A DNA stretch of 64,000 nucleotides from Flavobacterium sangjuense (GCF_004797125.1 NZ_CP038810.1:2666001-2730000); one strand, 5' to 3'. Numbered from the stretch's first letter, positions 26,470-35,281 are shown. A program made the numbers and translations. The notes: generated from the letters alone by a model not told the origin.

Positions 26470-28857
26470 TTAAATTTTTCTATACAATTCGTTTTCTAAT
26501 TCTCTTACCGCTTCTAAATACTTTTGTTTACTTCCAAACTCATTGATAATTTCAATAGGCGAACCGTACTCATCAAAAGGTTTTACCCGCAATACTTCTA
26601 TACTTTCTATATTTTCAACTCCTTCGTCAGCATATTTATCCAATAGAGTTTCCAATACCTTGCGGGCTTGCTCTCCATACTTAGTAAAGTAGTTGCGCTT
26701 TTTAACATTGTTAGCGCGCTCTTTTCTAGTTAATGGAGGTTTGTCGTATGCCACATGGCAAATCAAATCGAACAAATCTACTTTTTTATCAACCGCATCA
26801 TATAAGGCTTCCACCATCACGCCTTCCTCTTGTAGTTCTTTGATAATGGCTTCTTTTTTATCGGCTTTATTCCATTTTATTAAGAAATCATCCAATGAAG
26901 CGAACTGTTCTTGTATGATTTTTTTAGTATAGTCTTTTAAACTTGTTGTAATAGGTTTGCCATTATGGTCAAAGTATAATTCTCTACTTACTAAAACCGA
27001 AACATCAACACCATTCACATATTGCTTAGGTCTAACTTTATATACATCTGCACCAATATCAGATGCCGTTCTGACCATTGGTGGAACAATTATAATTTCG
27101 GCACCTGTTAATTCATCAATTATTGGCTTATCCTCTTGCTCTTCTTCCTCAACAACTGTAGTCAAATCTATGTCTTGAGTAATCGGTTTTATGCGTAATG
27201 GGTCACCATCAAAGTCAGGGTCTGCAAAATTATCGGTTGCATTTCTGAAATCGATGATAGTAAAGTATAATTTGTTGAATTCCTCGTTAATTCTTGTCCC
27301 TCGCCCTACTATCTGTTTGAACTTGGTCATCGAGTTAATGTTGGCATCCAACACTATGACTTTACAGGTTTGTGCATCTACACCGGTTGTCATTAATTCA
27401 GAGGTTGTGGCAATTACAGGATACTTTTCTTCAGGGTTGATGAAATTGTCCAATTCGCGTTTACCTTCGTCATTGTCGCCTGTAATTTGCATTACATATT
27501 TGTAGTTTTCAGCTACCAAGTCAGCATTATGTCTGGCTATAGCATTACGCATACGTTCAGCATGGTCAATATCCACACAGAAAATAATAGTTTTGGCAAA
27601 GCGGTCAAAGCCTTTTAAATATTCGGTTAGCTTTTTTGCAACAACATCTGTTCTTTCATCTATTACCAAACTACGGTCAAAGTCTTTTCGGTTGTATATT
27701 CTATCTTCAATTTCGTTGCCATCTTTGTCGGTTTTACCTTGTTCAGGTCGGTAGCCTTCCGCATCCACATTCAAAGCTACTCGGATTACTTTGTATGGCG
27801 CTAAGAACCCATCATCAATTCCTTGTTTTAAGGAATAAGTATAAACTGGTTCCCCAAAATATTCGGTGTTACTCGTTTCTTTCGTTTCTTTTGGTGTAGC
27901 GGTTAAACCAACATGAGTAGCTTTATTGAAATAAGTTAATATCTCACGCCATGAACTATCGTCTTTAGCACTTCCTCTGTGGCACTCATCAATTATAATC
28001 AAATCAAAAAACTCTGGAGAGAATTGTTTGTAGGCATTGGCTTCTTCATCAGCTCCTGCCAATCCCTGATAAAGTGCTAAATAAATCTCATAACTCTTAT
28101 CAATCATGCGATTTTTAACTACAGTCATTTTATCTTTAAAATGTTTGAAATCGCCACGCTTAGTTTGGTCAATCAAGGCATTTCTGTCAGCAAGAAATAA
28201 GATCCTTTTCTTAGTACCACTTTTCCATAAACGATGAATGATTTGGAAAGCGGTATAGGTTTTACCTGTTCCTGTTGCCATGACAAGAAGAATTCTATTT
28301 TGCCCGTTGGCAATAGCTTCAACAGTTCTATTGACAGCTATTTGTTGGTAATATCTTGGTTTTCTTCCTGAGCCATCAGAAAAGTATTTCTGCAAAGCTA
28401 TCTTTTCACCTTCTGGAGTAACAATCCCTTTGTAATGTTTGTACTTCATCCATAAAACTTCGGGAGATGGAAAAGCATCCAAACTAATCTCGGTTTCTAT
28501 AGTTTCATCGGTTACAGTTCTGTCATGAAATACGAATCCATCTCCATTGCTACTAAATACACTTGGAATATCTAATATCCTGGCATAATTCAGACCTTGT
28601 TGAATACCGGCTCTAACAGAATGTTTATTGTCTTTAGCTTCAACAATGGCAATAGGATTGTCCTGATAGTAAAGAATAAAATCAGCTCTTTTTCTTTCAC
28701 CTCTGGCTGTTAACTTTCCACGAACATATATTTTACCATCAGTAAATGAAACCTGCTCAAGAACTTGGGTATGCAAATCCCAACCCGACTTGAGTATAGC
28801 AGGTAACACATACTTGGAGCAGATGTCTTGTTCTGAAAGGTTCTTTTTATCTATCAT
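26470..28857 (-). CDS. hsdR: Type I restriction enzyme motor/nuclease subunit HsdR
   Basis: With the start MIDKKNLSEQDICSKYV the protein has 795 residues; a longer in-frame extension has no coding character. The N-terminal nuclease motif is ADFILYYQDNPIAIVEAKDN (D...ExK). The SF2 motor has VMATGTGKTYTAFQ (Walker A), IIIDECHRGS (DEAH-like box II) and GLTATP (motif III). A C-terminal helical domain follows. It translocates DNA and cuts it when it meets unmodified phage DNA. It is the first gene of the minus-strand defence operon. Confidence 0.95.
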   Translation of the reverse strand: MIDKKNLSEQDICSKYVLPAILKSGWDLHTQVLEQVSFTDGKIYVRGKLTARGERKRADFILYYQDNPIAIVEAKDNKHSVRAGIQQGLNYARILDIPSVFSSNGDGFVFHDRTVTDETIETEISLDAFPSPEVLWMKYKHYKGIVTPEGEKIALQKYFSDGSGRKPRYYQQIAVNRTVEAIANGQNRILLVMATGTGKTYTAFQIIHRLWKSGTKKRILFLADRNALIDQTKRGDFKHFKDKMTVVKNRMIDKSYEIYLALYQGLAGADEEANAYKQFSPEFFDLIIIDECHRGSAKDDSSWREILTYFNKATHVGLTATPKETKETSNTEYFGEPVYTYSLKQGIDDGFLAPYKVIRVALNVDAEGYRPEQGKTDKDGNEIEDRIYNRKDFDRSLVIDERTDVVAKKLTEYLKGFDRFAKTIIFCVDIDHAERMRNAIARHNADLVAENYKYVMQITGDNDEGKRELDNFINPEEKYPVIATTSELMTTGVDAQTCKVIVLDANINSMTKFKQIVGRGTRINEEFNKLYFTIIDFRNATDNFADPDFDGDPLRIKPITQDIDLTTVVEEEEQEDKPIIDELTGAEIIIVPPMVRTASDIGADVYKVRPKQYVNGVDVSVLVSRELYFDHNGKPITTSLKDYTKKIIQEQFASLDDFLIKWNKADKKEAIIKELQEEGVMVEALYDAVDKKVDLFDLICHVAYDKPPLTRKERANNVKKRNYFTKYGEQARKVLETLLDKYADEGVENIESIEVLRVKPFDEYGSPIEIINEFGSKQKYLEAVRELENELYRKI

Positions 28858-28998
28858 TAATAAAATAATAAAGTAATTCCTCCAAACATACCAAAAATCC
28901 TCCACATCACCATCCCCACCAGTGGGGAATTTTAACACTTTACTAAAATAAAAAATTCATTAAAGTTAAAGGTCATGATTTCAGAATTAAAAAGAAAG

Positions 28999-29077
28999 TT
29001 GTCACAAAATTTTCAATAAAAAAATATTTGTGACAAAAAATGTGGCATAATTTTTTCTTACAAAAATTTTGTGACAA
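28999..29077. promoter_or_regulatory. Three TTGTGACAA operator-like sites between hsdR and the XRE regulator
   Basis: TTGTCACAAAATTTT at 28999-29013 is the exact reverse complement of AAAATTTTGTGACAA at 29063-29077. A third copy, TTTGTGACAAAA, lies between them at 29027-29038. The shared nonamer TTGTGACAA is itself a near palindrome. The sites are in the divergent gap between the hsd operon and the HTH gene, where a control protein would bind. Confidence 0.6.
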
Positions 29078-29117
29078 GTTAAATTTTAAATATGTAGAAA
29101 AACTAACCCTTAGTGTC

Positions 29118-29675
29118 GTGAAAAAATCGCAATCTTTAAGCAGCCTGTTAGGGCTTACTCAGGACGAGCTGGCTCTAATCCTGAAGGTTGACCGAAGTCG
29201 ATTCGCCAAGTATGAAGCGGGTTCCCGTGACATACCGCTGACTGCAAAGCAGCTGCTTGCCGAGATGATTCAGTACAGCTGCGGTCCGACGACTGAAGAA
29301 AAATCTACAGTTCATATGGCGGCTCAACAGGCTCAAAAAGAAAAGGCGGTGCAAAAGATGCTAAAAGAGAATGAATACCAACAAATGGCAACCGAACGCA
29401 AAATTACTAGCGTTGAAACCAAGTATACCAGCAAACTAAAAGCATTGCAGCTGGTGGAATTCCTCTCACTTCGGGAGGATAAAAAAGAAACTACAGACGG
29501 AGCCATTTTGCGCTCTATAGCCTATAAAGCCTCGCAAATCCTAAAGACACAAGGTTTGGATTTGCTTTTCAAACTAAAATTAAAACTCGAAATGCTGCAA
29601 CTGGAAAAAATGCTATTGGATGCCGAAATCCGAAAAATACGGTTAGCTACTGAAAACACTAGCGGTAAGGCATAA
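29118..29675 (+). CDS. XRE-type helix-turn-helix regulator with coiled-coil tail
   Basis: The likely start is the GTG at 29118, giving about 185 residues; an ATG at 29040 would put the operator copy at 29063 inside the gene. The HTH is LLGLTQDELALILKVDRSRF followed by AKYEAGSRDIP. The remaining 130 residues are mostly helical with charged heptads (LKLKLEMLQLEKMLLDAEIR). It is divergent from the hsd operon and probably controls it, itself or both through the TTGTGACAA sites. No DNA-target information is available beyond position. Confidence 0.75.
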   Translation: MKKSQSLSSLLGLTQDELALILKVDRSRFAKYEAGSRDIPLTAKQLLAEMIQYSCGPTTEEKSTVHMAAQQAQKEKAVQKMLKENEYQQMATERKITSVETKYTSKLKALQLVEFLSLREDKKETTDGAILRSIAYKASQILKTQGLDLLFKLKLKLEMLQLEKMLLDAEIRKIRLATENTSGKA

Positions 29676-29693
29676 ACTACAAATGAAAATACT

Positions 29694-29733
29694 ACACTTA
29701 AAGTGTTAAAATTTTGCTAAATGTATAATTTTG
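29694..29733 (+). promoter_or_regulatory. Dyad and -7 element before the coiled-coil gene
   Basis: ACACTT-A-AAGTGT (29694-29706) is a short perfect dyad. TAATTTTG (29726-29733) matches the -7 consensus. The next gene starts at 29793. Confidence 0.45.
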
Positions 29734-29792
29734 TAAGATTTCGGCATGCGGTTTGGCTTTCTGCGAATAGAATTAATTTAAAAAAATGTATT

Positions 29793-30209
29793 ATGAACTA
29801 TTCAGTACACAATTTGACACAGGTAAGCGATTGTAATGCGCTATTAACCTGGGCAGCGAGAGAGAAATCAGATTTGAATTTCAAAAAACTCTCCGATGAG
29901 CGTTTAACTGTTAGATTTGCAGAGACTTCTCAGGAGTTGGATGCCATCTTACAGGGGGTATTGGCCGAGCTGGCCGCAACAGAAACCATTATTGCCGTAT
30001 TGCCTGAAGGGCCGTCAAAAGACGAGGCCATCAACAAGAAAACAAGATTGGAATACAAAAAGTTCTTATTAGAAAACCGTAAAGAGAGTTACGGCACCGT
30101 AGCCTTGCTGGAAAAAGAAATGGATCTGGCAAGAGTAGAACAGGAAATTGAAGAAGTGGATGCTTTTATAGCCGCTATTGAGGAGAAGAAAGCTGCGTTG
30201 ACCGCTTAG
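29793..30209 (+). CDS. Small coiled-coil protein, function unknown
   Basis: The start MNYSVHNLTQVSDCNALLTW gives 138 residues; an ATG 72 bases upstream lies within the promoter region and is less likely. The protein is predicted to be almost entirely helical, with heptads at about 40-70 and 95-135 (LEKEMDLARVEQEIEEVDAF). There is no signal peptide or catalytic motif. Together with the preceding XRE gene it forms a two-gene unit next to the defence operon. I do not recognise a family. Confidence 0.65.
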   Translation: MNYSVHNLTQVSDCNALLTWAAREKSDLNFKKLSDERLTVRFAETSQELDAILQGVLAELAATETIIAVLPEGPSKDEAINKKTRLEYKKFLLENRKESYGTVALLEKEMDLARVEQEIEEVDAFIAAIEEKKAALTA

Positions 30210-30285
30210 TTGTAAGTTGTATTTGTTGAAGAAGGTTGTCCGAGAGGGTGACCTTTTTTTGTGGGGTATTGCGAGGGTTCTTCTA

Positions 30286-31370
30286 TACGCCGTCACTTCG
30301 AGTGATTTTTACGCAATGCAATGAAGTAAAAATTGTATCTAGAAGTATTAGTATAAAAAACGGTTCTCGATACATTTTTGGTAAGGACGATTTGCTTTCA
30401 TTACCATACTACGCAACCAAAAACACTCGAACTGACGAACCCTTTTACGCCGTCACTTCGAGTGATTTTATAAACTATGAACGACAGTTCTTAGTTTATA
30501 AAATAGTATCGAGAAGCATTAGTATAAACAGGGTTCTCGATACATTTTTGGTAAGGGCGATTTCCTTTCATTACCATACTACGCAACCAAAAACACTCGA
30601 ACTGACGATCCCTCATACGCCGTCACTTCGAGTGATTTTACAAAATAAAAACGCTAGTTTTTGGTTTGTAAAATTGTATCGAGAAGCTTTAATAAATAAA
30701 TTATTTCTTACTTTTACTTAATGAAGCAATCCTATGTCTATATTCTAAAATGTTCAGATAACACCTATTATACAGGTGTGACGAGTAAGCTAACACAACG
30801 CATGTTTCAACATAACTCTGGCTACTTCCCAGATTGCTATACATTTAAAAGAAGACCACTCCAATTGGTCTTTTATTGCGAGTTTACCGATATTAATCTG
30901 GCATTTGAAAAAGAAAAACAAATTAAAAAGTGGTCTAAAGCAAAGAAAGAGGCATTGATAAATGGAGAATTTGATGTTTTAGTTAATTTAGCGAAGAAGG
31001 ATTTTAGTTGAAACGAGGGTTCTCGATAAATTTTTGGTAAGGGCGATTTCCTTTCATTACCATACTACGGAACCAAAAACACTCGAACTGACGAACCCTC
31101 ATACGCCGTCACTTCGAGTGATTTTATAAACTATGAACGACAGTTCTTAGTTTATAAAATAGTATCGAGAAGCATTAGTATAAACAACGGTTCTCGATAT
31201 ATTTTTGGTAAGGGCGATTTCCTTTCATTACCATACTACGGAACCAAAAACACTCGAACTGACGAACCCTCATACGCCGTCACTTCGAGTGATTTTTACG
31301 CAATGCAGTGGAGTAAAAATTGACCCGAGGCGTCAGCCGAACTGAGCGAAGCTAATCGAGAAGCTTTGCA
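30286..31370. repeat. Tandem array of hairpin repeat units containing a GIY-YIG gene
   Basis: The block consists of alternating segments. Segment A starts TACGCCGTCACTTCGAGTGA, followed by a variable hairpin and usually (T/A)GTATCGAGAAGC. It occurs at 30286, 30446, 30616, 31102 and 31273. Segment B starts GGTTCTCGATA, is about 82 bases long and ends near ACTCGAACTGACGA. It occurs at 30362, 30532, 31018 and 31189. The period is 160-171 bases. The hairpin stems differ between copies but each stays complementary. The GIY-YIG gene at 30721-31011 is inserted exactly between the third A and the third B. Confidence 0.85.
30721..31011 (+). CDS. GIY-YIG endonuclease, repeat-associated
   Basis: The protein has 96 residues and is a single GIY-YIG domain. 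YVYILKCSDNTYYTGVTSKL gives the two tyrosine strands (YVYIL and YYTGVT), and the catalytic arginine (QRMFQHNSG) and glutamate (AFEKEKQIKKW) follow. This is the UvrC/YhbQ-like minimal form. It lies between repeat segments A and B of the surrounding array, so it may process or move those repeats, as RAYT transposases do for REP sequences. That role is inference; a housekeeping function is possible. Confidence 0.85.
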   Translation: MKQSYVYILKCSDNTYYTGVTSKLTQRMFQHNSGYFPDCYTFKRRPLQLVFYCEFTDINLAFEKEKQIKKWSKAKKEALINGEFDVLVNLAKKDFS

Positions 31371-31568
31371 CTAACTAAGCGAAGCGAACGGACGAAGTAA
31401 TCCGGGGCAAAGGAAATCTAAAGACTATTGCATGGCCTAATTAACAGAGCAATAGCAAAATAGCAGTTGAAAGAAAAAATAAGTTTATTTTTTAGCCAAA
31501 TTCTTTTTGCAATCAGCAAAAGGTTATTATATTTGCAACCGCATTGAGAAATTGGTGCCCGACTTATT

Positions 31569-31653
31569 GGAGAAATGGCAGAGTGGTCGATTGCGGCAGT
31601 CTTGAAAACTGTTGACTGTAACAGGTCCGGGGGTTCGAATCCCTCTTTCTCCG
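31569..31653 (+). tRNA. tRNA-Ser (anticodon UGA)
   Basis: The 85-base gene has a 7-bp acceptor stem pairing GGAGAAA (31569-31575) with TTTCTCC (31646-31652) and discriminator G. The anticodon loop CTTGAAA contains TGA. It has a long variable arm (class II) and the T-loop GGTTCGAAT. The CCA is not encoded. It lies directly next to an integrase and a 31-kb island and is the probable neighbour or target of integration. Confidence 0.95.
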
Positions 31654-31687
31654 CTTAGAGTATGTTTCAAAAGAAACATAAAAGCTC

Positions 31688-31721
31688 AAAACCCTTTAGA
31701 CATCAGTGTTTAAAGGGTTTT
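31688..31721 (+). terminator. Terminator after tRNA-Ser
   Basis: AAAACCCTTTA (31688-31698) pairs with TAAAGGGTTTT (31711-31721) around a 12-base loop and is followed by a T. Confidence 0.75.
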
Positions 31722-31767
31722 TCAATTTTGGTCAATGTGTCAAAACACACATTAAATATCATAGCAC

Positions 31768-31789
31768 GGTTACCCTATAGGTACCCCTA
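31768..31789. repeat. Left copy of the 22-bp island-flanking direct repeat
   Basis: GGTTACCCTATA-GG-TACCCCTA matches 62829-62850 at 20 of 22 positions (the central two bases differ). The left copy is also the first arm of an inverted repeat: GTTACCCTAT (31769-31778) pairs with ATAGGGTAAC (31805-31814). The two copies are 31,061 bases apart and enclose the integrase and all the defence genes of region 4. Confidence 0.65.
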
Positions 31790-31828
31790 TGATTTTTGAA
31801 AAAAATAGGGTAACTAAATCGGCGGAAA

Positions 31829-31855
31829 GGAGCGAATTCGCTCCGAATTCGCTCC
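31829..31855. repeat. 16-bp palindrome and direct repeat upstream of the integrase
   Basis: GGAGCGAATTCGCTCC (31829-31844) is a perfect palindrome. GAATTCGCTCC is repeated at 31834 and 31845, and similar words (GAATTCGCTC, CAATTCGCTT) recur at 34205-34224, between the RteC-like and HTH genes. These may be integrase arm sites or operators. Confidence 0.45.
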
Positions 31856-31912
31856 GAAATCACTTTGAATTAAGCATTTTTTAATCTATTTGTTTAATTT
31901 AAATTATGTGTT

Positions 31913-33130
31913 ATGCTAAAAGTTTTCTTTTACATCAAAACCGACAAGGTTAAAGCAAACGGAGAAGCTCCGATTTATGCCAAAGTTACCCTGGGTAACC
32001 AAAAAACAACTTTAAGTACGGGAAAGGATATTTCACCGGAAAGATGGATGTTCACCAACAAACTACGAAACGTTCTGAAACTGGAACAAGAAAAAGTGCT
32101 TAAAAAGAGCCTTGAATTATTTTCCTTAAATCTTAACAAAAAATTCAATGAGATTTATGAAATTGACCCCAATGTTGATTTGTCGCTGTTAAAGGATGAA
32201 ATATCTGGTAAGATCAAAAGCCGGAAATCAATATTGATATTGGACATTTTTGAAAAGCACAACACTGATTTTGCAAGAAAGGTAAACAATGACGAGCGAG
32301 CTGCTGCGTCTTTACAAAAGTACAAACGATCATCAGACCTGATGAAAAATTTCATCAAGAAAACTTATGGTAAAGAAAACTTTGAATTTGATGAAGTTAA
32401 TGGTGCCTTTATTCATAACCTAGAGTCTTATCTCAAATATGAAAGCGAGTTTAAAGGTATAATTGGAATCAAAAATAATTCTGTTGTTAAATACTTTACA
32501 AACTTCAAGACCATGATCAACTTTGGAATAAAGATTAATTTAATTGATAAAAATCCATTCGTTAAATATGAAGGGAAACTAAAAGTAAGAGATGCCACTT
32601 TTTTAACCACTGACGAACTGAATCTAATTGAATCCAAAACATTCAGTTCAATTCGTTTAGAAAATGTAAAGAACATATTTTTATTTAGCTGCTACACTGG
32701 CTATGCACCAATCGACGCTTGTAGTTTAAAGTTATCCAATCTAATACAAGATAACAACGGAATGTTTTGGATAAAGACGGATAGAGTAAAAACTGGTGTA
32801 AGAGCAAATGTGCCAGTTTTACCTCCAGCTCAAAAAATTATTGATAAATATAAAGACTCAGAAGTTGGCTTAATTCCTAAACTTTCGAACCAAAAAATGA
32901 ATGCCTATTTAAAGGAAATTGCAGATTTGTGTGGCATAGAAAAGAACCTGACATGGTATGTTGCTAGACATACTTTTGCCACCACGGTTACTTTAGGAAA
33001 CGGAATTAAAATTGAAAATGTTTCTGCAATGATGGGACATACTAACATCAAACAAACGCAGCATTATGCAAAGGTTTTAGACTCAAGCGTTATGCAAGAC
33101 ATGCATAAATTGATGGAAAAATTTAAATGA
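31913..33130 (+). CDS. Tyrosine-type site-specific integrase
   Basis: The protein has 405 residues with an arm-binding N-terminus (KVFFYIKTDKVKANGEAPIY), a SAM-like core-binding domain and a catalytic domain. The catalytic residues seen are Arg352 in VARHTFATTVTL, His376 in SAMMGHTNIKQT and the nucleophile Tyr385 in HYAKVL. The first Arg of the classical pentad is replaced: SCYTGYAPIDACSL has Ala, as in IntDOT-like Bacteroidetes integrases. It sits 260 bases after tRNA-Ser and just inside the left 22-bp repeat, and should catalyse integration and excision of the island. Confidence 0.93.
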   Translation: MLKVFFYIKTDKVKANGEAPIYAKVTLGNQKTTLSTGKDISPERWMFTNKLRNVLKLEQEKVLKKSLELFSLNLNKKFNEIYEIDPNVDLSLLKDEISGKIKSRKSILILDIFEKHNTDFARKVNNDERAAASLQKYKRSSDLMKNFIKKTYGKENFEFDEVNGAFIHNLESYLKYESEFKGIIGIKNNSVVKYFTNFKTMINFGIKINLIDKNPFVKYEGKLKVRDATFLTTDELNLIESKTFSSIRLENVKNIFLFSCYTGYAPIDACSLKLSNLIQDNNGMFWIKTDRVKTGVRANVPVLPPAQKIIDKYKDSEVGLIPKLSNQKMNAYLKEIADLCGIEKNLTWYVARHTFATTVTLGNGIKIENVSAMMGHTNIKQTQHYAKVLDSSVMQDMHKLMEKFK

Positions 33131-33133
33131 CAA

Positions 33134-33185
33134 TTTATTAAAATACAATGATTGTATTTTATTACAATCATTGTATTTTAATAAA
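33134..33185. terminator. 23-bp perfect inverted repeat after the integrase
   Basis: The arms at 33134-33156 and 33163-33185 are perfectly complementary with a 6-base spacer. They are AT-rich and start 4 bases after the integrase stop, so a terminator is likely. Each arm contains the 13-base palindrome TACAATSATTGTA, which recurs at 36157-36169 (first base changed). Confidence 0.6.
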
Positions 33186-33252
33186 TTCAGTTACAGTATA
33201 CTTCTAGTGTTATTATTCATTATTTTTAACCTAATTAAAAACAATTGATTTT

Positions 33253-34179
33253 ATGGTAAATTACTTGAGAGAATTTCAAGAAGGCTTAGAAGACTTTCTT
33301 GACCTTACTGTTTACTTTAATGAAAACGAAATACGATATAAATTCCAAGGGCTTTGGACTTCATCAAATTTTGAGAAAGACATTCAAATAAAAGCTAATA
33401 AGTTAGAGAATTTATTATACAGGCAATTGAAAAATGGTCTGGATAATAAAGTTCTACTTTCGGAAGTTCGTTTAAAGATGAGGGTGTCCCTCAACTTTTT
33501 ATCAGATGTTTATTATGATGACTTTGATAATCTCTCTAAATCGAATTTGAAAGTAAGATATAGCTCTTCAGTCCCCGAAAATACTTCAGATTTATTTACT
33601 TATGAGTTTTTTCAAAATTTGAAATCTGATGAAAAAGCTCATAAAGAGTTTCAAAAAAGAAACGATGATTTAACAATGCTGTTTGACTCTATATTAAAAT
33701 TGTTTGAAAGATTTCAAAAGGAAGGCAAAACTCCTAGTAGGTTACAATTTGAAAATCTCAAGCTGTTAAATTGCATTTATTGTTATCAGGAGATACTATT
33801 CAACTTACTTGACAAGGTAGAGCATTACTTTTATAATTTTGAAAAAATTGATTTTACCATTCTTGATACAAATGAATCCCTGCCAATGATGGAAACAGTA
33901 AAATGTAATATTAATTTAAGTAAAGTTGAAGCCGCAAAGTTTTTTAGTTTTTTGATCTATGATAAAATCATTTTTATAGATTCTTCTGATGAAAAAATGG
34001 ATAAAATTCGCATTCAAAAATTTATTGAAAATAACTTCACATATAAATCCTTAAACTTAAAACAGAAACCTATTACCAATATAAATAAAGAGATATCGGA
34101 GTTTAAACTATACAACGACAATGAATTTAATCAGACGATTGACGATTTTATCAAAATATTACAATCAAAAAAAAGATAA
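33253..34179 (+). CDS. RteC-like protein of the integrated element
   Basis: The protein has 308 residues and is mainly helical. The C-terminal part (NINLSKVEAAKFFSFLIYDK, then KIRIQKFIENNFTYKSLN) has the layout of the RteC C-terminal winged region that is common beside Bacteroidetes integrases. RteC of CTnDOT activates excision genes. The N-terminal half is not recognisable. The assignment is a pattern judgement; it could also be an unrelated element protein. Confidence 0.5.
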   Translation: MVNYLREFQEGLEDFLDLTVYFNENEIRYKFQGLWTSSNFEKDIQIKANKLENLLYRQLKNGLDNKVLLSEVRLKMRVSLNFLSDVYYDDFDNLSKSNLKVRYSSSVPENTSDLFTYEFFQNLKSDEKAHKEFQKRNDDLTMLFDSILKLFERFQKEGKTPSRLQFENLKLLNCIYCYQEILFNLLDKVEHYFYNFEKIDFTILDTNESLPMMETVKCNINLSKVEAAKFFSFLIYDKIIFIDSSDEKMDKIRIQKFIENNFTYKSLNLKQKPITNINKEISEFKLYNDNEFNQTIDDFIKILQSKKR

Positions 34180-34287
34180 TAGAACGCAAAAAAAGTGAAC
34201 CAAAGAATTCGCTCTCAATTCGCTTCAAAAAATTTGCTATCCAAATCTTTTAAATAATCTTCGCAGTTCATTTCTAAATAATAAGAT

Positions 34288-34587
34288 ATGAATGCAGAAA
34301 GAGACGAATTTATAATTCCCACTATTGGGAGTATTAAAAAGCTAATTGAGCCTATTTATACCAGGCTTGACAATATTGATATTGCAGTTAGTAAGCAAGC
34401 AATAAAACCAACTCAAGGAAAATATTATCGAAACCAAGATCTGAAAAAGATTTTTGGGCTCTCCAGTAATACCATTATTAAATATCGTGAAACTGGCGTA
34501 TTACCATATACAAAACTTGGTGATATCTTTTTATATGAGATTAAAACCATAGAAAAAATTCTAATTGCTAATATGGTTGAGTTATGA
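34288..34587 (+). CDS. HTH-domain protein, excisionase-like
   Basis: The protein has 99 residues. A C-terminal MerR/excisionase-type helix-turn-helix reads RNQDLKKIFGLSSNTIIKYR followed by ETGVLPYTKLGDIFLYE, the wing typical of HTH_17 proteins. The N-terminal 35 residues are helical. Proteins of this type act as recombination directionality factors or regulators in Bacteroidetes mobile elements. It overlaps the next gene by 4 bases. Confidence 0.75.
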   Translation: MNAERDEFIIPTIGSIKKLIEPIYTRLDNIDIAVSKQAIKPTQGKYYRNQDLKKIFGLSSNTIIKYRETGVLPYTKLGDIFLYEIKTIEKILIANMVEL

Positions 34588-34952
34588 AAAAAGATACCCG
34601 AAAAGATCCGCTAACAGGAGAAGAATTTATTCCAAAAAAGATTTCACAGCGTTTCGCTACTCCACAGAATAGAATAATATGGAACAACCAAAAAGCCGCT
34701 CAAACAAGGCTTAAGAGAGCTTTTGTTGATAAACCATTGCATAAGAATCAGGCTATATTGCTTGAGTTAATTAATAATAAGAAAGAAATCACAGTTCATG
34801 AAGAGTTTCTTCGCGGAAGAGGATACGATTTCAATATGACTTCACACTTTGAAATGTGGGAAGGAAAAAAACATCCCTGTATTTATGAATTCATAATTGT
34901 TAGCACAATAGATAATCCACAAATTAAAATAATACGAAATGATAGATATTAG
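34584..34952 (+). CDS. Hypothetical protein of the integrated element
   Basis: The protein has 122 residues and is basic, with PKKISQRFATPQNRIIWNNQ near the start. It has no signal peptide or membrane segment. It overlaps the HTH gene by 4 bases and the small membrane ORF by 14 bases, so all three are translated together. The family is not recognised; genes like this often follow the HTH gene in Flavobacterium elements. Confidence 0.65.
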   Translation: MKKDTRKDPLTGEEFIPKKISQRFATPQNRIIWNNQKAAQTRLKRAFVDKPLHKNQAILLELINNKKEITVHEEFLRGRGYDFNMTSHFEMWEGKKHPCIYEFIIVSTIDNPQIKIIRNDRY

Positions 34953-35112
34953 AACCATAGAAATAGTTACACCTGACATTCAAAGACAGGCATTGATAGA
35001 GAGCAACAATAAACTTAAAAATTTAAGTTTTGTACTTGTTTTATTTATTGGAATTGGAGCTGTAGCGTTTTGCTTAAATTACTTGAACCAACAACGAAGC
35101 AAAGAAAAATAA
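34939..35112 (+). CDS. Small single-pass membrane protein
   Basis: A 57-codon ORF starts within the previous gene and ends with TAA at 35110-35112. It has a soluble N-terminus (MIDIRTIEIVTPDIQRQALI), one membrane helix (FVLVLFIGIGAVAFCL) and a short basic tail. Overlap with the upstream gene suggests coupled translation. Function unknown. Confidence 0.55.
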   Translation: MIDIRTIEIVTPDIQRQALIESNNKLKNLSFVLVLFIGIGAVAFCLNYLNQQRSKEK

Positions 35113-35255
35113 GCTTTTGTTTTCAATAAGAAGCCAAATTTATACGGATAAATTTGCGTTAATGAGTTTGACATACGTTTGTTATTTGATTATAAATATT
35201 TGAAATTTAATTGCCAGACAATTGTATTTTGAACGAATCAATTGATAGCATAGTT

Positions 35256-35281
35256 TTTGCATTGAAAAAGTAATATATTTG
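35256..35281 (+). promoter_or_regulatory. Possible promoter of the structured leader
   Basis: TATATTTG (35274-35281) is a full -7 match. TTTG at 35256-35259 is 14 bases upstream, shorter than usual. Transcription from here would include the structured element and the lipoprotein gene. The remaining bases from 35113 to 35255 show no gene. Confidence 0.35.

Noticed and set aside
28858-28938. N-terminal extension of hsdR
   Set aside because: The extra 27 codons have no protein character and the ATG at 28857 starts the conserved HsdR region.
29040-29117. ATG at 29040 as start of the XRE regulator
   Set aside because: It would place an operator copy and a low-complexity stretch in the coding region; the GTG at 29118 directly precedes the HTH.
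30236-30721. 161-codon plus-strand ORF
   Set aside because: It runs entirely through the repeat array and its peptide repeats with the DNA repeat; chance open frame.
30286-31370. CRISPR array
   Set aside because: Units are 160-171 bases with hairpins and nearly identical inner sequence; there are no short repeats with unique spacers and no cas genes.
31913-33130. Integrase inactive because the first catalytic Arg is Ala
   Set aside because: Loss of this Arg is known in IntDOT-like Bacteroidetes integrases that are active; the other catalytic residues are present.
31913-35112. Prophage
   Set aside because: Only an integrase and small accessory genes are present; no capsid, terminase, portal, tail or lysis genes were seen in the island.
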